Assembly: GCA_902362805.1 (NCBI GenBank)
Contig: CABIXY010000002.1
Location: forward strand, 620,001-684,000
Direction: 5' to 3'
From: Eubacteriaceae bacterium
GTDB lineage: Bacteria > Bacillota > Clostridia > Peptostreptococcales > Anaerovoracaceae
Length of the DNA stretch: 64,000 bases
How positions within the stretch are numbered: the stretch's first letter is position 1; each line of letters begins with the position of its first letter. A program made the translations under genes and the position numbers. The notes beneath the pieces are model-generated. The model had not been told where the DNA came from, did no database searches, and was given only the letters and a program-made list of their open reading frames with translations. Positions 24,801-33,132 of the stretch are shown here, in pieces.

Positions 24801-25656
24801 GCTGGAGACTTTCAACTATGAGGCTTCAGACAGACCACATGCGAAAGTCAAAATAGAGAAACCGAAGGTTTTGATTCCGGTATTCCCTGGCAACAATTGT
24901 GAGTACGATTCTGCAAAGGCCTTTAGAGACGCTGGGGCGGAGCCAGAAATCTTTGTCATCAATAATTTGACGGCAGAAGCTGTTGCTAAATCTGTAGAAG
25001 ACTTTGCAGCAAAGGTGAGAGAATCGCAGATTATCTTCATACCAGGAGGATTCTCCGGCGGTGACGAGCCAGATGGTTCCGGTAAATTTATCACGGCATT
25101 CTTTAGAAACCAGGAAGTCAAAGAGGCAGTCACGGATCTCCTCGATAACAGAGAAGGACTGATGGTCGGTATCTGTAATGGGTTCCAGGCGTTGATCAAG
25201 CTGGGCCTGGTGCCTTATGGAAAGATCATGGATATCGATGAAACCTTCCCGACTTTGACTTTCAATGAAATAGGACGTCACCAGTCCAAACTGATCAGAA
25301 CGAGAACCGTATCCAACAAGTCGCCATGGCTGGCCAATACCAAGCCAGGTGAGATTTACACGGTGCCGATTTCTCACGGCGAAGGCCGATTCATCGCTTC
25401 AGAAGAATTGATTCAGGAGCTGGCAAAGAACGGTCAGATTACGACGCAATATGTAGACCTTGACGGAAATGTAACCAGCGACATTCAGTTCAATCCAAAT
25501 GGTTCCTATTACGCCATTGAAGGAATTACTTCCCCAGATGGAAGAGTGTTCGGAAAGATGGGACACGCGGAGAGAACTGGAGAAGGGCTGTACAAGAATG
25601 TACCAGGGAACTTTGACATCGGTATGTTCAAAGCGGCAGTAGAGTATTTTAAATAG
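21898..25656 (+). CDS. purL: Phosphoribosylformylglycinamidine synthase, fused large PurL (synthetase plus glutaminase)
   Basis: 1252 residues from the ATG at 21898, after GGGAG; an upstream in-frame start lies inside purD. This is the single-chain form, equal to PurS-like, PurL and PurQ parts in one protein. The synthetase has HCRHTTFNTTI, KNETHNHPTEIEPFGGAATCVGG and GGKTGRDGCGGATGSS. The C-terminal class I glutaminase has FPGNNCEYDSAKAF, nucleophile Cys in VGICNGFQALIKLG, and the catalytic His in SHGEGRF. It converts FGAR, glutamine and ATP to FGAM. It follows purD by 10 bases and ends the purine group. Confidence 0.97.
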   Translation: MVYRIYVEKKREFAHEAASLKSEIVKLLQIDGLEELRIVNRYDVENLDKSLFDYAVGTVFSEPQVDIASENLDFSMADYVFAVEYLPGQFDQRANSAAECIQIISKGERPTVRTAKVYMLSGSLSAEELTEIKKYVINPVEAREAALEEFDTLKVDYEIPTEVAVLDGFNQMNEEQLTAFLGDYGLAMDLADLKFCQDYFKKEDRDPTITEIKVIDTYWSDHCRHTTFNTTIDNVKFEDPAVQATYEDYIKTRQALGRTKPINLMDIGTIAAKYLKSKGALSKLDESEEINACTVKIDVNVEGEIQQWLLLFKNETHNHPTEIEPFGGAATCVGGAIRDPLSGRSYVYSAMRVTGAADPLKPVSETLKGKLPQRKIVTTAANGYSSYGNQIGLATGQVDELYHDGYVAKRMEIGAVIAAAPAENVRRERPMDSDIVILLGGKTGRDGCGGATGSSKSHTLESLESCGAEVQKGNAPEERKLQRLFRNPQASKLIKRCNDFGAGGVSVAIGELADGLEINLNAVPKKYDGLDGTELAISESQERMAVVVGKEDVEKFCKLAESENLEATVVAEVKENPYLKIFWNDKAIVNISREFLDTNGAEKHIDIEIPKHGDFAKKAAGNFTDEYMALAGDLNVCSKRGLSERFDSTIGAGTVLMPFGGIKQRTPNQAMVNLIAVEKEHTSTCSLMSWGYNPFIAEKSPYHSAYLAVVESVSKLIAAGASFEDIYLSFQEYFEKPMRDPQRWGKPMAAVLGAFKAQKELGVAAIGGKDSMSGTFEDIDVPPTLVSFAVTTDDVSNIISPEFKEVDNNVFMFIPEYDEEGLPKAESLKAIYEAIHEMIKNGTIISAYTPGYGGAAEAVLKMAMGNEIGFAYGEDVDLEKIFGYAYGAFVVEVSTAVMKKTMGAECGDDMHYFGFKLEGADIIDLGKTTAEKTIVRGSERIDLAAIEKVYESKLEPIYSCNIETAENKLETFNYEASDRPHAKVKIEKPKVLIPVFPGNNCEYDSAKAFRDAGAEPEIFVINNLTAEAVAKSVEDFAAKVRESQIIFIPGGFSGGDEPDGSGKFITAFFRNQEVKEAVTDLLDNREGLMVGICNGFQALIKLGLVPYGKIMDIDETFPTLTFNEIGRHQSKLIRTRTVSNKSPWLANTKPGEIYTVPISHGEGRFIASEELIQELAKNGQITTQYVDLDGNVTSDIQFNPNGSYYAIEGITSPDGRVFGKMGHAERTGEGLYKNVPGNFDIGMFKAAVEYFK

Positions 25657-25682
25657 GATTGAACGAGAAGGGAGGGCTTTAT

Positions 25683-26135
25683 ATGGATACGAGATATCAA
25701 GTGGTGATGAGTCAAGTCATGCTTCCGCATCAGGCTAATGTTGCGGGAAACGTGCACGGTGGCGAGATCATGAAATTCATGGATACGGCTGCGGGGGCCG
25801 CCGCCATGAAATACGCCAGGTGCAACTGTGTGACTGCCAGAGTGGACGAGTTGATTTTTCATCTGCCGATTTTTGTCGGCGCCTTGGTGACCTGTACAGC
25901 GACCATCGCTTATGTAGGGAATTCCTCTATGGACGTCTACGTGCGTGTGGATTCAGAGGATATGGAGTCTGGAAACGGACCAGAAAAAGCCCTCTGCGCT
26001 CATTTTACCATGGTAGCCATGAGCAAAACGGGCAAACCGCAGAAGGTGCCCCCGTATACGCCGGAGACAGAAGATGAAAAAGAGCTGTATGAATCAGCCC
26101 TTGAAAAAGTACAGGCGAGGAAAAGACTGAAGTAA
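25683..26135 (+). CDS. Acyl-CoA thioesterase, hot-dog fold (YciA/BACH type)
   Basis: 150 residues from the ATG at 25683, following GGGAGGG. MLPHQANVAGNVHGGEIMKFMDTAAGAAAMKYAR is a typical hot-dog helix, with the conserved Asn and Asp in N-x-H-G-G and MDTAAG. RVDELIFHLPIFVGALVTCTA and SSMDVYVRVDSEDM form the sheet. Such enzymes cleave short- or medium-chain acyl-CoA in the cytoplasm. The substrate cannot be read here. It starts 26 bases after purL and precedes the terminator, so it is probably the last gene of the purine transcript, without an obvious pathway link. Confidence 0.85.
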   Translation: MDTRYQVVMSQVMLPHQANVAGNVHGGEIMKFMDTAAGAAAMKYARCNCVTARVDELIFHLPIFVGALVTCTATIAYVGNSSMDVYVRVDSEDMESGNGPEKALCAHFTMVAMSKTGKPQKVPPYTPETEDEKELYESALEKVQARKRLK

Positions 26136-26140
26136 GTATA

Positions 26141-26187
26141 AAAAGAGATTCTTTGAGAGGTAACTCTATACAAAGAATCTCTTTTTT
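26141..26187 (+). terminator. Strong intrinsic terminator ending the purine/thioesterase unit
   Basis: A perfect 15-bp stem (AAAAGAGATTCTTTG at 26141-26155 with 26171-26185) is followed by T residues. The 15-base loop contains a small AGAG/CTCT pairing. Confidence 0.92.
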
Positions 26188-26270
26188 CTAGTTATAGACT
26201 AAAAAAGATATATATGTTATGATATATACATAATTTAGTATTCTATAGAAAGAACTAAGAGGTGGTTGTA

Positions 26271-28550
26271 ATGAATAAAATGCGTCAGATTCTAGTCTGG
26301 ATTTTGGCATGTAGTTTAATATTTTCCAGCTTTACTGTAACTAGTTTTGGTGCGGCAGCAAAAGGAAAGATAACCGTAGCAAAGACAAAGATTACACTTG
26401 AAATGAACAAATCTTATCAATTAAAACCAAAGGCAAGTAACAAGGTTATTTCAAAAAAGGGATACAAATACACATCGTCAAATGCTCGAGTAGCAACGGT
26501 TTCTTCTAAGGGTAAAATCATTGCTAAGACGAAGGGTAAAACAACAATTACAATCAAGTCCAAGGCCAAATCGACAGTTTCCAAAAAGATCAAAGTCACC
26601 GTCGTAAAGCGTAAAAACAATGTAATTGCTATGGAAGGGGGAACTGCGGCCAAGATGAATCTAGGTACGACAAAGGTTAAGAATGACCAGGCGAAATGGA
26701 TTTCATCTAATAAGAAGATTGCAAAGGTCACTAAAAACGGTATTGTAAAAACGATCAGCTATGGAACTACAACAATTACGGCAAAATCAAAGAAATTGGC
26801 TGGTGGTAAGAAAGTTTTTAAGATTCAATCTGGAAAAAAAGTCATTACAGAAAAGGCACTGAGGGAAGAAGTTCAAAGAGGCACAAAAATGATTCTCATT
26901 GCCAAAGATATAAAGGTGACTTCCAGTTTAACGATTCATAAAGGTACTAATTTGATTTTGGCAAAGGGTATAACTTTAAAAACAGGCAAAGGTGTGAGCT
27001 TAAAAAACCTTGGCAGGATTACGAATGTGGTCGATAAGGTTTACGCCAAGAAGACTGGCAAGACGGTAAAGTCACTATCTGATGAGACTGCTAGCGAGCC
27101 GACAGTGCCGCCAACGGCAGATGTGCCGGAAGTACCAGAGCCTCCTAAAGACTCGGAAACACCTGAAGAACCAGAGGTGCCTGATAACCCCGGAACACCT
27201 GATAATCCAGAGGTGCCTGATAACCCCGGCGATGTAATGGAGCCAGAACTTCCGACTGATGAGGCGATAGATCAGACAGAAGAGCTGAATCCAAAAGAAG
27301 AAGAAGGAGTCATTGAGGCTGAAGACAAAGAATCGATAAAGACAGAAGAAGCATCCGTCATCGAGGTCGTGGATTATGCTAATTTGGTACAAGAAGATGC
27401 CTTGATTTTGAGAGAAGGATGTACTGTCATCGTAGGCGGCCAGAAAGTTATCGGCCCTGCAGGCAGTGATGCCTGGATGACTTTGTCTGACCCTGTTGAT
27501 GATTCAGGTGTTGCAGCGATATGGAGTATGGATGGAGACGGAAATCTGCTGCTTACGGTATGGGGGACGTTAACTGTACAGAAAAATGAAGAGAATTTAT
27601 TGACGGGTATTGACCTCCACGCTAGAAAAGTAAAGGATTATGATCCGGTCATCATTTTGCCATCATTCAACGTACTTCCTTATTGGGGGATGGTATCCAT
27701 TTGTGACAGTACATTATTTGTAGGCGGTATTAAGGTTGTGAGCAAGTCTGATCCTGACAGTGTGTTTAATGCATATAATGAAGGGGAGGAAGAAGAAAAT
27801 AGACTTCTCTTCAGGCGTATGGATAACGGTACTACTACATATACCTCTGGCTATGTTGAGATCAACAGCTATTATCCGGGATTAGAGCTGGATGTCAGCG
27901 GAGTTGTGAACTTTTTTCAAGGGAAACAGCCTTATGTTAAATTCAATTGTGATGTTAACCAGTGGATCGATGGACAGATGAAGCATCATATCAGTGGCAC
28001 AAGCGGCGCTTATCCTTTAGATGTAGCTGATATTTGCGGTCTGGCGTATCATTTTGAACTAGCGGATGCTAGTGAGATAGAGAAGATAAAAGATGCAGTT
28101 CCTGGAGCCGAGATTAATTTTATGCCCTATTTAGGTCCCTATAGGATGATTCAATTTATTGAAGCTGTAGAGGATAGTGGAAGGTCCATATCGATGAAAA
28201 AAGTTATGGGCGACAGGGATGGATTTATCATGCGTTATCAGTTTACGATGCCGTCCAGCGGTGTGTTCATTAGAACATATACGAAACATTTTAATATCTA
28301 TAGTAAGGGTGAAATCGTAACAGGTAATCCAAAATCATATTATTATTTCAACAGTCTGGAAGAAGCGAAACAGCAGTTTGTGGATTTGACCATTGAGGTT
28401 GATGGCGTGCAGTATCCGATTACTGTTGAATGGAAAAAAATGAATGCTTATGATGGGCAGATAGATTATTCTGGCTTGATTCATTGCCCGGATTTAGAGG
28501 GGCAATATGAATTCCTAGGATATATACCAGCATATATCTTAGAAAATTAG
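26271..28550 (+). CDS. Secreted surface protein with bacterial Ig-like (BIG_2) domains and a Pro-rich linker
   Basis: 759 residues from the ATG at 26271, after GAGGTGG. A signal peptide covers about 1-28, with cleavage expected after TSFGA. Two BIG_2-like modules follow: KGKITVAKTKITLEMNKSYQ with SSNARVATVSSKGKI, then WISSNKKIAKVTKNGIVK with TTTITAKS. They are very rich in lysine. A linker at about 275-330 is rich in Pro, Glu and Asp with PEVPDNPG repeats. The C-terminal half (about 370-759) is acidic and I do not recognise it. There is no LPxTG motif and no clear membrane anchor. It is probably secreted or held at the wall by charge. Confidence 0.8.
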   Translation: MNKMRQILVWILACSLIFSSFTVTSFGAAAKGKITVAKTKITLEMNKSYQLKPKASNKVISKKGYKYTSSNARVATVSSKGKIIAKTKGKTTITIKSKAKSTVSKKIKVTVVKRKNNVIAMEGGTAAKMNLGTTKVKNDQAKWISSNKKIAKVTKNGIVKTISYGTTTITAKSKKLAGGKKVFKIQSGKKVITEKALREEVQRGTKMILIAKDIKVTSSLTIHKGTNLILAKGITLKTGKGVSLKNLGRITNVVDKVYAKKTGKTVKSLSDETASEPTVPPTADVPEVPEPPKDSETPEEPEVPDNPGTPDNPEVPDNPGDVMEPELPTDEAIDQTEELNPKEEEGVIEAEDKESIKTEEASVIEVVDYANLVQEDALILREGCTVIVGGQKVIGPAGSDAWMTLSDPVDDSGVAAIWSMDGDGNLLLTVWGTLTVQKNEENLLTGIDLHARKVKDYDPVIILPSFNVLPYWGMVSICDSTLFVGGIKVVSKSDPDSVFNAYNEGEEEENRLLFRRMDNGTTTYTSGYVEINSYYPGLELDVSGVVNFFQGKQPYVKFNCDVNQWIDGQMKHHISGTSGAYPLDVADICGLAYHFELADASEIEKIKDAVPGAEINFMPYLGPYRMIQFIEAVEDSGRSISMKKVMGDRDGFIMRYQFTMPSSGVFIRTYTKHFNIYSKGEIVTGNPKSYYYFNSLEEAKQQFVDLTIEVDGVQYPITVEWKKMNAYDGQIDYSGLIHCPDLEGQYEFLGYIPAYILEN
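27171..27229 (+). repeat. Direct repeat in the Pro-rich linker of the surface protein gene
   Basis: A 23-base unit, beginning CCAGAGGTGCCTGATAACC, occurs at 27171-27193 and again at 27207-27229 without change. It encodes PEVPDNP twice. The identity at DNA level suggests recent duplication and possible length variation of the linker. Confidence 0.7.
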
Positions 28551-28809
28551 AATAAAAAACATGGAAATGATGGAATCAAAGATTACTATTTCCACATGCC
28601 GCCCTCAAAAGGCGACCCATCGCAATGTACGTTCTTTGATATTTCCTATGTTATAAAAAATGGAGGCGCCTCGTAAAAAGGCGTCTTCACTATTTTTAAA
28701 ATAATTTTTATATATAAAAAAATATTGATAAAATTAAACTTTTTTGATATATCCGATAGAGACGAAATCTGAAGTCATTGGCGTTGAAGGATTTAGAACT
28801 TTCAGAAAA
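28551..28809. other. Non-coding stretch between surface protein gene and sigma-54 promoter
   Basis: No gene is visible. An inverted repeat TGGAAAT/ATTTCCA spans 28562-28594 with an inner AATC/GATT pairing. A second, AGGCGCCT/AGGCGTCT, spans 28664-28686 and is followed after a few bases by TATTTTTAAAATAATTTTT; it may terminate the surface protein transcript. Sites for the sigma-54 activator would be expected in this stretch, but I cannot name one. Confidence 0.45.
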
Positions 28810-28825
28810 TGGCACGATTCTTGCT
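28810..28825 (+). promoter_or_regulatory. Sigma-54 (RpoN) promoter, -24/-12 type
   Basis: TGGCACGATTCTTGCT matches the sigma-54 consensus TGGCACG-N4-TTGCW exactly. GG at 28811-28812 and GC at 28823-28824 have the required spacing. Transcription would start near 28836, 35 bases before the first amidohydrolase. A sigma-54 activator gene lies 4.3 kb downstream. Confidence 0.9.
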
Positions 28826-28870
28826 TTATATATTTGCATCAAATAAAAGTTAAAAAGAAGGAGAATACAT

Positions 28871-30472
28871 ATGAGTACAATGAAGGCGACAGCTTACACA
28901 AATGGTAAGATTTTTACTTCTGACGATGCGAATTTATATGCAGACGCTATGATTGTAGAAGGAGAACGAATCAAATGGGTAGGCAGAGAAGCTGATATGC
29001 CTGCTGGAGACTATGAAAAAATAGATTTAAATGGCAAGAGGGTCATCCCGGGTTTTATCGATGCACACATGCATCCCATCATGCTTGCAGATTTTAGTAA
29101 GAAGATTTCTGCCCTTCCGCCAGTTGTCAATTCTTTGACTGATTTAGAGGAAAAAATTGCTGCAGTTAGAGAAAAGCAAGAAGCTGGAGAATGGATTCAG
29201 GGTTGGGGCTACGACGAAGGGAAATTGGCGGAAAAGCGTTCACCGAACAGATATGACCTGGACAAGGGCTGCAGTGATTCTCCCGTTATCATATTCAGAA
29301 CGTGCGGTCATGTGAACTGCGTCAACAGCAAAGCGCTGGAACTGGCGGGTATTACAAAGGATACACCAGATCCACAGGGTGGAGAAATTGATAGAGACGA
29401 AAACGGGGAACCGACAGGCGTTCTTCGCGAAAATGCCAGATCTTTTATCACTCCGCTTCTTCCTGTATCCAGTGACGAAGAAAAAATTGACGAAATTGTG
29501 GATCTGGGAAAACTGTTGGCTTCTCAGGGCATTACAGGTGCTGCTGATATCGGATGTCTCAGTGACGGCGATGTGTACGGATATTACATGAATGCGAAGA
29601 AAAAAGGCTTTAAACAGAGAATCGGCATCTACTATATGTGGGATTATTATTGGCAGGACAAAGATTTTGCCATTGCGAAAGAACAGATGGACGGTGATCA
29701 ACAGATACATGTAGCAGGACTGAAGACCGTTGGTGACGGCAGTTTCTCTGGCAGAACAGCCTGGGTCAGTGAGCCGTATTACGGAAGTACGGACGAATAC
29801 GGTATTTCTGTTTGCTCTGACGAATTGATGGAAAGTGCAATCAAATTCTGTAAAGAAAACCACTGCCAGTATTCCATGCACGCTATGGGCGGGCAGGCCA
29901 TCGACAGAATCGTCAACAGAGTGGCTAAGGAAGAAAAGTGGAACGATGATGAAACACCGCATCTTCGTATTGAACATACCACAGAACCTTCTGAGGAAGC
30001 AATTGCAAAGACGGTAGAACATGGTTTTGCATTCGCAACACAGCCGATCTTTTTCTATGCAGAGATAGAGAGTTATTTGGCTAATCTGGGTCCAGATAGA
30101 ACAAAAAAAGCTTATCCTATTAAAAAACTGCTGGATCGTGGTGTCAATGTGTGCTTCTCAACTGATGCACCGGCGACATCCTGGGCAGTTCCATCAGATC
30201 CATTCCCATGTCTGAAAGCAGCTGTAACCAGATACGCATATGACGGCACAGATTGTGGTCAAGATCAGGCGGTTGATATTGAAACGGCAATTAAACTCTA
30301 TACTAGAAACGCCGCTGTGGTTACCGGGCTGAAAAATGCTGGTCAATTGAAGGCTGGCTACCATGCAGACTTTGCCGTACTCAGCGATGATCTTTTGACC
30401 GTTGCATCGGAAGATATTGACAAAGTGAAAGTGGAACAAACCTATATCGACGGTCAAAAAGTATTTGGTTAA
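28871..30472 (+). CDS. Amidohydrolase family 3 (YtcJ-like) metallohydrolase, copy 1
   Basis: 533 residues. The amidohydrolase_3 layout is clear: a small N-terminal beta domain (NGKIFTSDD, VIPGFIDAHMHP with the H-x-H metal motif), GWGYDEGKL, DRDENGEPTGVLRE, then CQYSMHAMGGQAIDRI and HLRIEHT with further metal histidines. The last metal Asp is in CFSTDAPATSW, and the closing strands read AGYHADFAVLSDD. No signal peptide, so cytoplasmic. It should hydrolyse an amide or cyclic amide bond; the substrate is unknown. GAAGGAG precedes the ATG. A sigma-54 promoter controls it, so it is probably switched on by the PAS activator encoded downstream. Confidence 0.9.
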   Translation: MSTMKATAYTNGKIFTSDDANLYADAMIVEGERIKWVGREADMPAGDYEKIDLNGKRVIPGFIDAHMHPIMLADFSKKISALPPVVNSLTDLEEKIAAVREKQEAGEWIQGWGYDEGKLAEKRSPNRYDLDKGCSDSPVIIFRTCGHVNCVNSKALELAGITKDTPDPQGGEIDRDENGEPTGVLRENARSFITPLLPVSSDEEKIDEIVDLGKLLASQGITGAADIGCLSDGDVYGYYMNAKKKGFKQRIGIYYMWDYYWQDKDFAIAKEQMDGDQQIHVAGLKTVGDGSFSGRTAWVSEPYYGSTDEYGISVCSDELMESAIKFCKENHCQYSMHAMGGQAIDRIVNRVAKEEKWNDDETPHLRIEHTTEPSEEAIAKTVEHGFAFATQPIFFYAEIESYLANLGPDRTKKAYPIKKLLDRGVNVCFSTDAPATSWAVPSDPFPCLKAAVTRYAYDGTDCGQDQAVDIETAIKLYTRNAAVVTGLKNAGQLKAGYHADFAVLSDDLLTVASEDIDKVKVEQTYIDGQKVFG

Positions 30473-30489
30473 AAACAGGATCATACAAT

Positions 30490-30518
30490 TTGACAATAGT
30501 ATAGATTTTGCTTAATAT
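30490..30518 (+). promoter_or_regulatory. SigmaA-type promoter for the second amidohydrolase
   Basis: TTGACA at 30490-30495, a 17-base spacer and TAATAT at 30513-30518. Transcription would start near 30525. This gives copy 2 a basal promoter that copy 1 lacks. Confidence 0.65.
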
Positions 30519-30545
30519 ATATAGTAGATTGAAAGGAGTAATAAC

Positions 30546-32144
30546 ATGAGCACAAAGAAAAATGCATATGTAAACGGAAAAATATTTACTTCAGACGACA
30601 ATAATCTGTACGCTGAAGCAATGATAGTAGAAGATGGAGTCATCACTTGGATTGGAAAAGAGGCAGAGATGCCATCAGGTGATTATGACAAAGTAGATCT
30701 AGAGGGAAAACGTGTTCTGCCAGGTTTTGTAGATGCCCATGAGCATCCGGCGATGCTGGCTGAAATGAGCAAGCAGATTTCTTGTCTGCCTCCAGTGGTG
30801 CATTCCATTGAGGAACTGATTGAAAAGATTAAAGAGGTCAGGGCAGAGCAGGGTCCGGGAGCATGGATCAAAGGATGGGGCTACGACGAAGGCAAGTTCG
30901 CAGAAAAACGCTCACCGAACAGATATGATCTGGATAAAGGCTGCAGTGATTCACCAGTTTATCTGCTGCGTACTTGTGCCCACATCATCTGCCTTAACAG
31001 TAAAGCGATAGAAATGGCAGGCATCACAAAAGATACGCCGGATCCAGAAGGCGGTGCTATCGACAGAGATGAAAATGGAGAGCCGACTGGCGTACTACGT
31101 GAAAACGCTAGAAATTTAGTGAACCACCTGCTGCCAAGTCTCACGAGAGAACAGAAAGCGGATTTAGTGGCTGATCTGGGACAGTTGTTACTGTCACAGG
31201 GTATCACAGCGATCTGTGATATGGGAAATATGGATCCTTCTGATAATTATCAATTGTATTATGCAGCTGTAGAAAAAGGGTTCAAACAGAAGGTCGGCAT
31301 TTACTACATGTGGAACTATTTCCACGATGATCCAGATTTCAAAATCCCTGAAAAACAGTATGACAAGAATCAGCAGATTTTCTCTGCCGGCATTAAAACC
31401 ATCGGTGACGGAAGCGTTTCTGGCAGAACTGCTTGGATGAACGAACCTTATCTCGATTCAGATGAGCATGGAATTTCTACGATTACGGATGAAGAGATGG
31501 AAAGTGCTATCGCATTCTGCAAGAAATATCATTGTCAGCTTTCCATGCACGCCATGGGTGGAAAAACGATCGACAGAATGGTTAATAGAGTGTATCAGGA
31601 AGAAAAGTGGACTTTGGACGAAACGCCGCATCTTCGTCTCGAACATATAACAGAACCGTCAGAGCAAGCTATGGAGAAAACCATTGAAAAGGGCTTTGCT
31701 TTTGCAACCCAGCCGATTTTCCTCTATGCAGAAATCGAAAGTTATCTGAAAAATTTGGGACCAGAAAGAACGAAGACTACATATCCAGTAAAAACGATGT
31801 TGGAAAAGGGTGTCAATCTGTGTTTCTCCACTGACGCACCGGCGACGTCCTGGGCAGTTCCATCAGATCCATTCCCTTGTCTCAAAGGAGCTGTGACCAG
31901 AAAAGCTTACGATGGTACAGACTGTGGGCAGGACCAGGCAGTGGATATTGAAACTGCAGTGAAACTCTACACGAAAGCATCTGCTGGTGTAGCAGGATTT
32001 AAGAACATCGGTCAGCTGAAGGAAGGATACAAGGCAGACTTTATCGTATTGTGTGACGATTTGCTCACTGTTCCTGCCGAAGACATCGATAAGGTGTGTG
32101 TAGAAGCAACTTATGTAGAAGGCGAAAAAGTATATCAAAAATAA
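30546..32144 (+). CDS. Amidohydrolase family 3 (YtcJ-like) metallohydrolase, copy 2
   Basis: 532 residues, closely similar to copy 1 over its whole length with few gaps. Shared stretches include NGKIFTSDD, GWGYDEGK, RSPNRYDLDKGCSDSP, ATQPIF and FSTDAPATSWAVPSDPFPCL. The metal motif reads DAHEHP instead of DAHMHP, and the region after QGIT differs most (AICDMGNMDPSDNYQ against GAADIGCLSDGDVYG), which may change substrate range. AAAGGAG precedes the ATG. A terminator closes the gene, so the activator downstream is separately transcribed. It arose by tandem duplication and has diverged. Confidence 0.9.
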   Translation: MSTKKNAYVNGKIFTSDDNNLYAEAMIVEDGVITWIGKEAEMPSGDYDKVDLEGKRVLPGFVDAHEHPAMLAEMSKQISCLPPVVHSIEELIEKIKEVRAEQGPGAWIKGWGYDEGKFAEKRSPNRYDLDKGCSDSPVYLLRTCAHIICLNSKAIEMAGITKDTPDPEGGAIDRDENGEPTGVLRENARNLVNHLLPSLTREQKADLVADLGQLLLSQGITAICDMGNMDPSDNYQLYYAAVEKGFKQKVGIYYMWNYFHDDPDFKIPEKQYDKNQQIFSAGIKTIGDGSVSGRTAWMNEPYLDSDEHGISTITDEEMESAIAFCKKYHCQLSMHAMGGKTIDRMVNRVYQEEKWTLDETPHLRLEHITEPSEQAMEKTIEKGFAFATQPIFLYAEIESYLKNLGPERTKTTYPVKTMLEKGVNLCFSTDAPATSWAVPSDPFPCLKGAVTRKAYDGTDCGQDQAVDIETAVKLYTKASAGVAGFKNIGQLKEGYKADFIVLCDDLLTVPAEDIDKVCVEATYVEGEKVYQK

Positions 32145-32163
32145 ATAGCAGATATTCAAACTT

Positions 32164-32202
32164 GAGTGCACGAGAGGTTTTCTCCGTGCACTCTTTTGTT
32201 TT
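32164..32202 (+). terminator. Intrinsic terminator after the amidohydrolase pair
   Basis: A 9-bp stem GAGTGCACG/CGTGCACTC (32164-32172 and 32185-32193), extended inward by GAG/CTC, is followed by TTTTGTTTT. Confidence 0.88.
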
Positions 32203-32256
32203 AGGGTAAACTATGATAAAATAATAGAAAAGGTCAGAGAAGAGGAGGTGGAAACA

Positions 32257-33105
32257 ATGACAACAAAGCTTGATTTTTATACAGAAATAAGAGATAAGGA
32301 GCAGCCTTATCACAATCAAATGTTAAATTTGCTCAAATTCGTAGATGAAGAAGAAATAAGTATTATGAGTGGCGCCTGGATGGAGCATATGGAGAATCCT
32401 GATGCCGAAATGAAGATTAAAGATTTCCTGCTCAATCCAAGCGAGGATAGTGCATTTACCGTTCCGCTGCTGCGTCAGTGGCTCTTTGAGCTGATTGTAG
32501 GCACCGTTGTACTGCAGGATAATTTCAACGAGGAACTACCTGTTACTGCAGTTTTATATCCGCCGACCCATTCCCTGATGATTTGTGAGACGGATATTGG
32601 TATCATTGCCAGCGCCTTAGACGAGGTTGAGTATGCATTGATTGGAGATATCGACAATCGAGATTTTAATTTGCATCTGCAACAGGCCTATGAAAGTGTT
32701 AAAAAATCGGTGGAAGGCTTTGGTGTATTAACTATGCCGGGCTTTGATCGAATCAACGATAGAGTGGCTCATTTCTCTAATTCAGGACGCCTTGTTGGTC
32801 TGATCCGTGAAATCGATCTGCGCCACGCCTGCGGCAATATTGTAACTCTGATGAATAGAAAAACGAGAGAGTTAGCATTAGATAGCCCTCTGACTATTTT
32901 TGTAGGAGGCAATGTTCTCAACGGTGACTTTACAGTACCAAATCTGATCAGTGTTTACTATGGAATCGATGCCAATACTTTAGATGAGGGAATGATTCAG
33001 AACATTTACCGGCCGTTTACCGACAGTGACAGCAGGTTGCTGTCGGTATCGAGAATGTTTGGAACAGAGAAACTGCTTCGACGGCTGTTTGAGCAGCGGC
33101 AATAA
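32257..33105 (+). CDS. Unrecognised 282-residue protein upstream of the sigma-54 activator
   Basis: 282 residues from the ATG at 32257, after GGAGGTG; a GTG three codons earlier overlaps that site. I do not recognise a family. It has no signal peptide or membrane segment. The N-terminal part (1-130) is acidic and mostly helical (LLKFVDEEEISIMSGAW, VPLLRQWLFELIVGTVVLQ). The C-terminal part contains LVGLIREIDLRHACGNIVTLMNRKT and LTIFVGGNVLNGDFTVPNLISVYYGID. It lies 27 bases before the activator gene and reads the same way. A partner or ligand-sensing role is possible, but this is only context. Confidence 0.7.
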   Translation: MTTKLDFYTEIRDKEQPYHNQMLNLLKFVDEEEISIMSGAWMEHMENPDAEMKIKDFLLNPSEDSAFTVPLLRQWLFELIVGTVVLQDNFNEELPVTAVLYPPTHSLMICETDIGIIASALDEVEYALIGDIDNRDFNLHLQQAYESVKKSVEGFGVLTMPGFDRINDRVAHFSNSGRLVGLIREIDLRHACGNIVTLMNRKTRELALDSPLTIFVGGNVLNGDFTVPNLISVYYGIDANTLDEGMIQNIYRPFTDSDSRLLSVSRMFGTEKLLRRLFEQRQ

Positions 33106-33132
33106 AACTAAACGAGGAGAGGGTTTAATTAC

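Noticed and set aside
29240..30022. 260-codon frame on the minus strand
   Set aside because: It lies wholly antisense to amidohydrolase copy 1, has no ribosome site and gives a Cys/Phe/His-rich product typical of a shadow frame.
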